From Firmicutes bacterium UBA5389 (GTDB lineage: Bacteria; Bacillota; DTU025), in contig DHON01000019.1 in the NCBI GenBank assembly GCA_002409965.1, positions 1 to 13,405 of the forward strand: a stretch of 13,405 nt of DNA, written 5' to 3'. The translations under genes and the position numbers were made by a program. The notes below the pieces were generated by a model. That model was not told the origin of the DNA and did no database searches. It worked only from the letters and a program-made list of their open reading frames with translations. Positions within the stretch are counted from its first letter, which is position 1; every line of letters begins with the position of its first letter. Positions 7,079 through 13,405 of the stretch are shown here, one piece after another.

Positions 7079-8320
7079 GTGAGACCGCGGATCATCATAC
7101 TTGTCCCTCAGCGGACTTGCGTCCTCGTGGCCGCTGTGGTCGCAGTGGGCGTTGTTCTGTACCTGCTCGGGACCTGCGCAGTGAGTGTTCTGGCCCCTGC
7201 GAGAGACGTTGTGTCAGGGCGAACCGTGGCCATAGACGCGGGGCACGGCGGGCCTGATTCCGGGGCGAAGGGGAAAACCGGAATCCGCGAGAAGCACATC
7301 AACCTCCATATCGCGCTGGAGCTCCGGGCGCTTCTGGGCCGCGCGGCCGTGTACACGGTCATGACGCGCGAAGCTGACCATGACCTTATCGAAGACGGGG
7401 AGGACATAACCGGCTCGCGCAAGCGCGCCGAGCTAGAGCGCCGGGCCGGGTTGGTCAACGCCAGCTCGCCCGACATATTCGTGACGATACACTCCAACAG
7501 CTTCCCCGAACCGCAGTGGTCGGGGGCTCAGGTCTTCTACAACCCAGTCTCCGACGAAGGCAGAGCGCTGGCTGTGCACATCCAGGCCCAGCTAGTTGCG
7601 CGTCTCGGTCCCAATACCAGGAAAGCGCGCCCGGCCGACATATACCTGCTTCGCAGGGTGAAAGCACCGTCTGCCCTTGTGGAGGTGGGTTTCCTGTCAA
7701 ACCCGCGGGAGGAGAGGCTGCTCTCGGACCCGGCGTACAGAGTCCGGGTTGCTGAAGCCATATACCATGGCATCGTCGACTACCTTATGGATGCGGCCGG
7801 GCGGAGTCAGCTCAAACCGACCGATTCAGACGGCGCCGACTGGGGCGCGGTGCGCAAGGTGGCCACGGCTCAGGTCGCCCCGAACTCGGCGCTGCTGTAC
7901 TTCGGCGGGCCCACCAACTTCGATGACTCGCTCATGCCCGAGGTACGCGAAGTGCCGGGCCTTGCCGCCATGGACGCAATGGGCGCGCTCACTGCGGTCA
8001 TGCATTGCCTCATTGCGGGCCCGGGCAAGGACAGCATCTTGCAGCCCACGATTCCCCGGGGCACCGTGCTGCGATGGGTGAAGCTGCAGGGAGATGTGGC
8101 CTCAGTCAATCTGAGCGCCGAGTTCGTATCCAACCACTGGGGCGGCAGTCGTGCCGAGGAGATGACTGTATATTCGATAGTGAATACCCTGACCGAGTTC
8201 GCCTATGTCAAGCGGGTGAAACTTCTCGTCGAAGGGAAGCCGATCCAGAGTATAGCAGGGCATATAGACATCGACGAGCCGCTCATGCGGAACCTGTCAA
8301 TAGTGCATTTCAGGTCCTAG
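7079..8320 (+). CDS. CwlD-type N-acetylmuramoyl-L-alanine amidase fused to a GerMN domain
   Basis: The 413-residue protein has an N-terminal membrane segment (about 13-37), an Amidase_3 domain (about 47-235) and a GerMN domain (about 271-410). The zinc and catalytic residues of Amidase_3 are all visible: H56 in DAGHGG, E71 in GIREKH, H138 in TIHSN and E202 in LVEVGF. The GerMN part shows PTIPRGTVL, VNLSAEF and YSIVNTLTEF, typical of the family. CwlD removes stem peptides from muramic acid so that PdaA can form cortex muramic-delta-lactam; GerM is a sporulation protein of the septal/engulfment channel. Seeing both in one chain suggests a cortex amidase positioned by its GerMN part. GTG at 7079 follows GGAGG by 7 nt and leads straight into a basic-plus-hydrophobic anchor; GTG at 7049 is the alternative. 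The upstream gap contains a weak 5-bp inverted repeat (7001-7016) and no clear promoter. Confidence 0.93.
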   Translation: MRPRIIILVPQRTCVLVAAVVAVGVVLYLLGTCAVSVLAPARDVVSGRTVAIDAGHGGPDSGAKGKTGIREKHINLHIALELRALLGRAAVYTVMTREADHDLIEDGEDITGSRKRAELERRAGLVNASSPDIFVTIHSNSFPEPQWSGAQVFYNPVSDEGRALAVHIQAQLVARLGPNTRKARPADIYLLRRVKAPSALVEVGFLSNPREERLLSDPAYRVRVAEAIYHGIVDYLMDAAGRSQLKPTDSDGADWGAVRKVATAQVAPNSALLYFGGPTNFDDSLMPEVREVPGLAAMDAMGALTAVMHCLIAGPGKDSILQPTIPRGTVLRWVKLQGDVASVNLSAEFVSNHWGGSRAEEMTVYSIVNTLTEFAYVKRVKLLVEGKPIQSIAGHIDIDEPLMRNLSIVHFRS

Positions 8321-8419
8321 AGCCAACGAAAGGATAAACGGGGCTGCATGAAGAATAGATTCCAGTGGACGCGCCGCAGAACGCAGCCTGGATCCAGCGC
8401 GCCCTGGAGGTTGGATCGG

Positions 8420-9709
8420 GTGGAACTGATCGTATCTGGCGGAAGGCGCCTGTCGGGCAGCGTTGCCGCCAGCGGCAGCAAAAATGCGACACTCGCTATC
8501 ATGGCAGGCGCCATCCTCGCGGAAGGCGAAACGCTCATCGAAAACGTGCCTGATATCGGCGATGTCGGGGTCATGGCGCAGATACTACAGGAGATAGGGG
8601 TGAGCGCCAGGCGCGCTGGCCCGAGAGCTCTGCGCATACGCTCTCGGCGCGTGGTCCACAGCGAACCCCCCTACGAGCTGTGCAAGATGCTAAGGGCCTC
8701 TAGCCTGCTCTTGGGGCCGCTGCTTGCGCGCAACGGACGCGCCCGCGTGGCGCTGCCCGGAGGCGACCAAATCGGTTCTCGGCCCATGGACCTGCATGTC
8801 AAGGGCCTTCGCGCTTTGGGGGCCGATGTCGAGGTGGAGCACGGATATGTTTCGGCTCGCGCCGGAGGCCTGGTGGGGGCCAGGGTCTATATGGATTTCC
8901 CGAGCGTGGGAGCTACCGAGAACATCATGATGGCTGCGTGCTTCGCACGTGGGACAAGCATAATCGAGAACGCCGCCAGAGAACCCGAGGTGGTGGATCT
9001 CGCGAATTTCCTGACGCTGACGGGAGCGAGCATCAGGGGCGCGGGCACGGACGTGATACGCATCGAGGGCAGGCAACCCCTCTCGCCGGCAGTTTACGCT
9101 GTGATACCGGATCGCATAGAGGCCGCCACGCTGCTGGCCGCGGGCATCATCACCTGCGGCAGCGTGAGGGTGACCGATGTGATACCCACTCACCTGGAGT
9201 CGACGCTCTCGAAATTCGGCGAGCTTGGGGCGGAGATAGAGGTGGGGGCCGACTACGTGGACGTGTCCATGAGGTCGCCTATCCGGGCGTGCGACACCAA
9301 GACTCTGCCCTACCCGGGATTCCCCACCGACATGCAGCCTCAGCTCAGCGCGGTGCTGAGTTGCGCTGCGGGCGTGAGCGTGATCACCGAGTCAGTCTTT
9401 GAAAGCCGCTTCCTGCACGTGGACGAGCTCAAGCGGATGGGGGCAGTCATGCGGCTGGAAGGACGGAGCCTAATAGTTGAAGGGGTTCCGCGTCTCACAG
9501 GCGCCCGCGTGCGCGCCACCGATCTTCGGGCAGGCGCCGCGTTGGTGCTGGCGGGGCTGGCTGCCGAGGGAGAGACCGCTATCTCCGGTGTGGAACATAT
9601 CGCTCGTGGCCATGAGGACCTGTGCTCGAAGCTTGCGGCGCTGGGCGCCTCGGTGGACAGTCGCGATGCTTCTCGGGAGACTGCAGCGGGGGAGGATCGA
9701 TTGCTATGA
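8420..9709 (+). CDS. murA: UDP-N-acetylglucosamine 1-carboxyvinyltransferase (MurA), Asp-type active site
   Basis: MurA transfers enolpyruvate from PEP to UDP-GlcNAc, the first committed step of peptidoglycan synthesis in the cytoplasm. The EPSP-synthase-like double fold is complete: SKNA near the N-terminus (K21), KMLRAS (89-94), GGDQIGSRPMDLH (114-126), FPTDMQPQ and DLRAGAALVLAG near the end. The residue equal to E. coli Cys115 is Asp116 (codon GAC at 8765-8767). Asp occurs there naturally in Mycobacterium tuberculosis and Chlamydia and gives resistance to fosfomycin. I chose GTG at 8420 (429 residues) because GGAGG lies 9 nt upstream and (M)ELIVSGGRRLSG matches where MurA proteins begin; ATG at 8348 would add 24 basic residues unlike the family. 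Its stop overlaps the next start as ATGA, which suggests coupled translation. Confidence 0.95.
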   Translation: MELIVSGGRRLSGSVAASGSKNATLAIMAGAILAEGETLIENVPDIGDVGVMAQILQEIGVSARRAGPRALRIRSRRVVHSEPPYELCKMLRASSLLLGPLLARNGRARVALPGGDQIGSRPMDLHVKGLRALGADVEVEHGYVSARAGGLVGARVYMDFPSVGATENIMMAACFARGTSIIENAAREPEVVDLANFLTLTGASIRGAGTDVIRIEGRQPLSPAVYAVIPDRIEAATLLAAGIITCGSVRVTDVIPTHLESTLSKFGELGAEIEVGADYVDVSMRSPIRACDTKTLPYPGFPTDMQPQLSAVLSCAAGVSVITESVFESRFLHVDELKRMGAVMRLEGRSLIVEGVPRLTGARVRATDLRAGAALVLAGLAAEGETAISGVEHIARGHEDLCSKLAALGASVDSRDASRETAAGEDRLL

Positions 9710-11151
9710 ACGATTCGTCCGGTCAATTCGGTGCATCCGGTCGGCTTGTGCTTGCAGCCCTGGCGCCGCACCCCCCGGTAATCGTGCCGGAGGTGGGAGG
9801 ATCCGATGTGAAGCAGGCACAGCGCACTGTGGACGGCATGCGCCGCCTGGCGGGAGTGTTCGCTGATGCGCGCCCCGACACTATCGTTGTGATCTCGCCC
9901 CACGGGCCCGTATTCGCGGACGTGATCGCCATAGCCGGTTCGCCCAAGGTGGCGGGGGATTTTGGCCAGTTCGGCGCGGCGGTGTCGATGGAGTTCGAGA
10001 ATGACCTGGTGCTGGGCGAGGCTATCGCCAGGCACGCCAAGTCGCGGGGCATATCCGCCGCCGTGATCGAGCCCTCGATCATCAGCCGGTTGCGAGCCTC
10101 GCGCCGCCTCGACCACGGCACGATGGTGCCGCTCTACTACATATCCCAGGCAGTGTCCGGATTCCGGCTGGTGCCTGTGGCGATGGGAATCGACACACCG
10201 GATCGCCTCTATACGTTTGGAATGGCTCTACGGGCGGCGGTGGAGGAGTGCGGGAGGCGCGTGGCGCTCATCGCCAGCGGCGACCTGTCGCATCGGCTGA
10301 AACCCGGCGCTCCGGCGGGTTACTCTCCGGAGGGAAAGGTTTTCGATGAACGGCTAGTGGAGGCGCTGGGCCGTATGGACGTGGCGGCCATTGCGCGCAT
10401 GGACGACCGGCTCGTCGAGGCCGCGGGCGAGTGCGGTCTGCGGCCGGTCTTCATGATGCTGGGCGCTCTGGACGGCCTGGAAGTGCAGGCTGAGGTCCTT
10501 TCCTATGAAGGCCCGTTCGGCGTTGGCTACGCGGTGGCATCGCTTACGCCCACGGAGGCCGGTGATTCGGAGGGCGCGTGCTGCTGCCGTTACGATGATC
10601 TCGTTCGGGCACTGGAGGAGAAGCGGGCCGAGAGGAGAAGGTCCGCTTCTCCTCACGTGGCCCTTGCACGGCAGGCCGTGGAGGCGTATGTGCGCCGCCG
10701 GAAGGTCGTGTCAGCGCCCGAACCTCTGCCGGCGGGGATGGAACGGGCGGCGGGGGTGTTTTGCTCCATTCACAAGGGCGGGCAGCTCCGCGGGTGCATC
10801 GGTACCACCGAGCCCACGCGTGGGAGTATTGCCGAGGAGATTATCTCGAACGCGATTTCCGCTGCCGCGCGCGACCCGCGATTTGAGCCGGTTGAACCCA
10901 ATGAACTGGACGACCTGGTGTTCTCGGTGGATGTATTGTCGGAGCCGGAGCCGATATCGGGGCCGGAGGAACTCGATCCCAAAAGATACGGTGTGATCGT
11001 GCGGTGCCGCGGACGGGTTGGCCTGCTCCTGCCGGACCTCGACGGGATCGACACCATCGAGGAGCAAGTGAGCATTGCGCGGCGCAAGGCCGGGATAGGC
11101 GAGCGCGAGCCGGTGGAGCTTGCAAGGTTTGAGGTGACCAGGTACGAGTAA
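9706..11151 (+). CDS. amrA: LigB-type dioxygenase-like domain fused to AMMECR1 (AmmeMemoRadiSam system protein A)
   Basis: The 481-residue protein has two parts. Residues about 14-280 form a LigB/Memo-type domain with the metal-site residues of class III extradiol dioxygenases in place: H22 in APHPP, H66 in SPHGP, probably E242 in AGECG, plus H137 and H196 (SGDLSH) as active-site histidines. Residues about 305-480 form an AMMECR1 domain with its hallmark LRGCIG (361-366) and a conserved NAISAAARDPRF segment. Memo/LigB, AMMECR1 and a specific radical SAM enzyme co-occur widely as the AmmeMemoRadiSam system; I do not know of an established bacterial substrate. The ATG at 9706 overlaps the murA stop by 4 bp and follows GGGGAGG by 10 nt. 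The radical SAM partner is 19 bp downstream, so all components are here in one transcript. Confidence 0.93.
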   Translation: MNDSSGQFGASGRLVLAALAPHPPVIVPEVGGSDVKQAQRTVDGMRRLAGVFADARPDTIVVISPHGPVFADVIAIAGSPKVAGDFGQFGAAVSMEFENDLVLGEAIARHAKSRGISAAVIEPSIISRLRASRRLDHGTMVPLYYISQAVSGFRLVPVAMGIDTPDRLYTFGMALRAAVEECGRRVALIASGDLSHRLKPGAPAGYSPEGKVFDERLVEALGRMDVAAIARMDDRLVEAAGECGLRPVFMMLGALDGLEVQAEVLSYEGPFGVGYAVASLTPTEAGDSEGACCCRYDDLVRALEEKRAERRRSASPHVALARQAVEAYVRRRKVVSAPEPLPAGMERAAGVFCSIHKGGQLRGCIGTTEPTRGSIAEEIISNAISAAARDPRFEPVEPNELDDLVFSVDVLSEPEPISGPEELDPKRYGVIVRCRGRVGLLLPDLDGIDTIEEQVSIARRKAGIGEREPVELARFEVTRYE

Positions 11152-11170
11152 GGAACCTGTCAGGGAAGCC

Positions 11171-12178
11171 ATGTATGCCAGGGTGGAAGAGGGACGGGGC
11201 ATATGCGAACTGTGCCCCAGAGGTTGCCGGCTTCGGGAGGGAGCGATGGGGGCATGCCGCGCTCGGGCTATGTCGAGCGGCAGGATCGTGCCGCGCACCT
11301 ACGGCGCGGTGACGTCGATGTCCATCGACCCGATGGAGAAGAAGCCGCTGTACCACTTCATGCCGGGAGCAGGCATACTCTCGGTCGGGACTTATGGGTG
11401 CAACCTGTCGTGCAAATTCTGTCAAAACTGGGAGATATCTCAGCGTGAAGCCGACCGCCGTCAGTTCACCCCGGAAGAACTGGCGCGCCTTGCCGAGAGT
11501 GTGCGGGGCCAGTCGGTGGGCGTGGCCTATACATACTCGGAGCCTCTGGTGTGGTACGAGTTCGTGTACGACAGCGCGCGCCTGATGCACGAGCGTGGCT
11601 TGCTGAACGTGCTGGTCACCAATGGCTACATCAACCCTGAGCCTTTGCGGGAGCTGTTGCCATACGTGGACGCTGTGAATATCGATCTCAAGGCGTTCAG
11701 CCAGAAGTTCTACCAGTCGGTGTGCGGCGGTGACTTGGAACCGGTACTTGGGTCCATACGTCAGGCGTATGAGTCAGGGCGGCACGTCGAGCTGACCACC
11801 TTGGTCGTGCCGGGGCTGAACGACTCGAAGGATGAGATGGATGCCCTGGCATCCTGGATAGCGCGGTTGTCTCCCGACATTCCGCTCCACATATCGCGGT
11901 ATTTCCCCAGTTACCGCATGACGGCGCCGCCCACGCCCATGTCGACGCTGCAGATGTGCATGGAAACGGCGCGCGCCAGGCTTCATTACGTATACGTTGG
12001 CAATGCCGGCATTCCGGGGGGCAGCGATACAGTTTGCCCTGTGTGCAATGAGACGGTCATAAGGAGGCACGGTCACGCCCGCGTGGAGCTGCTGCTTCGA
12101 GGGGCTTCATGCCCCGCGTGCGGCGCCGGTATTCCGGTGAAGCTGCGCGGGCCCGAGCCGACCCAAGATAACAACTGA
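11171..12178 (+). CDS. amrS: AmmeMemoRadiSam system radical SAM enzyme
   Basis: The 335-residue protein carries the radical SAM cluster motif CxxxCxxC at C77, C81 and C84 (CNLSCKFCQN), binding the [4Fe-4S] cluster that cleaves S-adenosylmethionine. An N-terminal Cys set (C12, C15, C19, C29: CELCPRGC...C) and a C-terminal zinc-ribbon-like pair of CPxC motifs (CPVC and CPAC, about residues 287-317) frame the core. Further family signatures are DPMEKKPLYHF (53-63), TYSEPLVWYE and the GNAGIPGG strand. This is the full AmmeMemoRadiSam architecture, related to PflA-type activases, so it may modify a glycyl or other residue on a protein, but the target is unknown. ATG at 11171 has GGGA 5 nt upstream. 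It lies 19 bp after the LigB-AMMECR1 gene and 13 bp before argF, consistent with one operon. Confidence 0.95.
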   Translation: MYARVEEGRGICELCPRGCRLREGAMGACRARAMSSGRIVPRTYGAVTSMSIDPMEKKPLYHFMPGAGILSVGTYGCNLSCKFCQNWEISQREADRRQFTPEELARLAESVRGQSVGVAYTYSEPLVWYEFVYDSARLMHERGLLNVLVTNGYINPEPLRELLPYVDAVNIDLKAFSQKFYQSVCGGDLEPVLGSIRQAYESGRHVELTTLVVPGLNDSKDEMDALASWIARLSPDIPLHISRYFPSYRMTAPPTPMSTLQMCMETARARLHYVYVGNAGIPGGSDTVCPVCNETVIRRHGHARVELLLRGASCPACGAGIPVKLRGPEPTQDNN

Positions 12179-12191
12179 AGGCGGTGTTTGG

Positions 12192-13160
12192 ATGACCAAG
12201 GCGCAGCGACTCATCTACGACGATCTGGGGCGCAGTTTCTCGGGCAAGAGCTTCCTCTCGATCCATGACTTCACTACAGAGCAGATCATGCGGGTAATAG
12301 ACCTCGCGGCAGCGCTCAAGGCCGAGCAGAAAGCGGGGGTGCCCCACCCAATCCTAAAGGGCAAGACGCTGGGCATGATCTTCTTGAAGCCGTCCACGAG
12401 GACGAGGATCTCGTTCGAGGTCGCCATGTGGCAGCTCGGCGGGTACGGGCTGTTCCTCAACGCCAATGATCTCCAGCTGAAGAGGGGCGAAACCGTGGCC
12501 GACACTGCACGCGTGCTCTCGCGCTACCTCAATGGCATAATGATCCGAACCTTCGCCCACTCCGACGTGGTCGAGCTGGCGCAGGAAGGTTCGATCCCGG
12601 TCATCAACGGGCTGACTGATCTTCTCCACCCATGCCAGGTCATGGCTGACCTTCTGACCGGTATCGAGAAGTTCGGGGATCTTAAGGGCCGCAAGCTCGC
12701 CTACATCGGCGATGGCAACAACATGGTTCATTCGCTGATGTACGGCGGCGCCAAAGTGGGCATGCACGTGGCGTGCGCGTCTCCGGCGGGCTACGAGCCC
12801 GACGCGGAGGTGCTGGCCGCGGCAAGGGCGGACGGAGCTGAGATGGGCGCCGAAATGGAGGTTGTGCGCGATCCGAAGGAGGCCGTGAGAGGGGCCGACA
12901 TCCTCTACACTGACGTGTGGGCGAGCATGGGTCAGGAGGCCGAGTACGAGAAGCGCGTTCGCGATTTTGCGGGCTATCAGATTAACGCAGAGCTAGTCAG
13001 CCTGGCCAACCCCGACTGCATCGTCATGCACTGCCTGCCGGCTCACCGCGGCGAAGAGATCACCGGTGAGGTAATCGATGGTCCTCATTCGGTTCTGTGG
13101 GACGAAGCCGAGAACAGGCTTCATGCCCAGAAGGCGATACTTGCACTGACCATGAGCTAG
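12192..13160 (+). CDS. argF: Ornithine carbamoyltransferase
   Basis: OTC condenses ornithine and carbamoyl phosphate to citrulline in cytoplasmic arginine synthesis (or the reverse in the deiminase pathway). At 322 residues it has the normal size and every marker motif: carbamoyl-phosphate loop KPSTRTR (66-72), HPCQ (about 142-145), the ornithine-binding DGNN segment, the SMG loop (DVWASMG) and HCLPAHRG near the C-terminus. The SMG loop and the HCLP motif favour ornithine over putrescine or N-acetylornithine as substrate. ATG at 12192 follows GAAGGCGG by a usual distance. No other arginine gene is nearby. Instead it comes last behind the AmmeMemoRadiSam genes with only 13 bp between, and I see no ARG box or separate promoter in that gap. 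A strong terminator follows 60 bp after the stop. Confidence 0.96.
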   Translation: MTKAQRLIYDDLGRSFSGKSFLSIHDFTTEQIMRVIDLAAALKAEQKAGVPHPILKGKTLGMIFLKPSTRTRISFEVAMWQLGGYGLFLNANDLQLKRGETVADTARVLSRYLNGIMIRTFAHSDVVELAQEGSIPVINGLTDLLHPCQVMADLLTGIEKFGDLKGRKLAYIGDGNNMVHSLMYGGAKVGMHVACASPAGYEPDAEVLAAARADGAEMGAEMEVVRDPKEAVRGADILYTDVWASMGQEAEYEKRVRDFAGYQINAELVSLANPDCIVMHCLPAHRGEEITGEVIDGPHSVLWDEAENRLHAQKAILALTMS

Positions 13161-13219
13161 GTTAGCCTGACTCAGCCGTGGATCACATTTTGGCTGCAGA
13201 GTCGACATAGGCACTTCCG

Positions 13220-13252
13220 AGCCCCCACTGCACGGCTGCGTGGGGGCTGTTT
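13220..13252 (+). terminator. Rho-independent-type terminator after argF
   Basis: AGCCCCCAC pairs perfectly with GTGGGGGCT. Inside, after one bulged T, GCA pairs with TGC around a CGGC tetraloop, giving a 12-bp stem. A short GTTT follows instead of a long T-run. The very stable stem and its place at the end of a long unidirectional gene run support termination. Confidence 0.75.
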
Positions 13253-13318
13253 CGCGGTGCGCCCGGCATCCCCAAGACCCAGGTAGACATGGCTTGCACG
13301 GCGAACAAGCAGCGTGCG

Positions 13319-13405
13319 GCGCAAAAGGGGCGCGTGCGCAGAGGGGCCGTGTGTGCAAAAGGGCCGCGTGCGCAAAAGGGGCGCGTGCGCAAAAGGGGCG
13401 CTGCG
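13319..13405. repeat. 17-bp tandem repeat, five units, running off the right edge
   Basis: Units start at 13319, 13336, 13353, 13370 and 13387. The commonest unit is GCGCAAAAGGGGCGCGT; units 1 and 4 are identical, unit 5 agrees until one base is lost near its end, and units 2 and 3 carry a few substitutions. Each unit contains GCGC arms around an AAAAGGG core, so it can form a small hairpin. Since 17 is not a multiple of three and no ribosome site or credible frame covers it, I read it as non-coding minisatellite-like DNA. The rest of 13161-13318, apart from the terminator, shows no gene. Confidence 0.85.

Noticed and set aside
8348..8419. ATG at 8348 as the murA start
   Set aside because: It adds 24 basic residues not typical of MurA and has no well-placed ribosome site, whereas GTG at 8420 has GGAGG 9 nt upstream and begins at the usual MurA N-terminus. 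It cannot be fully excluded.
13172..13392. Small minus-strand frames over the right-hand repeat encoding Arg/Pro/Cys/Phe-rich peptides
   Set aside because: They arise from the 17-bp tandem repeat read in different frames; there is no ribosome site and no codon pattern like that of the neighbouring genes.
13319..13405. CRISPR array
   Set aside because: The repeats are adjacent without spacers, the unit is only 17 bp, and no cas gene is present.

Overview
The window looks like chromosome of a GC-rich, spore-forming Bacillota (Firmicutes). The strongest reason is a run of spore-cortex genes: a complete SleB cortex-lytic enzyme, a second SleB-type catalytic domain, YpeB, and a CwlD-type amidase fused to a GerMN domain. 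Shine-Dalgarno sites are purine-rich (AAGGAGG type) and GTG/TTG starts are frequent. I see no transposase, integrase, tRNA, rRNA or CRISPR array. The genus cannot be fixed from what is visible.

Layout. Positions 1-3295 carry two minus-strand genes. One is a long secreted von Willebrand factor A (VWA) protein with a TTG start, running off the left edge; the other is an ATP-grasp ligase of the D-Ala-D-Ala ligase superfamily whose substrate is unclear. A divergent region of about 300 bp (3296-3592) holds a candidate promoter for the ligase, a GC-rich inverted repeat, and a candidate forespore-type promoter for the rightward genes. From 3593 to 13160 every gene is on the plus strand: sleB, a membrane-anchored SleB-like paralogue, ypeB, a YbxB/RsmC-like methyltransferase (possible CTG start), the CwlD-GerMN fusion, murA with Asp in place of the catalytic Cys, a LigB-type dioxygenase domain fused to AMMECR1, the AmmeMemoRadiSam radical SAM enzyme, and argF. 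A strong hairpin terminator follows argF, then a 17-bp tandem repeat that reaches the right edge.

How the genes fit together. sleB, its paralogue and ypeB are separated by 24 and 18 bp and form a germination (cortex breakdown) operon. The amidase-GerMN protein probably acts in making muramic-delta-lactam in the cortex, and MurA makes the first committed peptidoglycan precursor, so the centre of the window combines cortex synthesis and lysis. murA and the LigB-AMMECR1 gene overlap by 4 bp (ATGA). The radical SAM gene and argF follow at 19 and 13 bp, so a poorly understood conserved system (AmmeMemoRadiSam) seems to be co-transcribed with murA and ornithine carbamoyltransferase. The most interesting points are the domain fusions, the tandem SleB pair, the Asp-type MurA and the AmmeMemoRadiSam/argF linkage.
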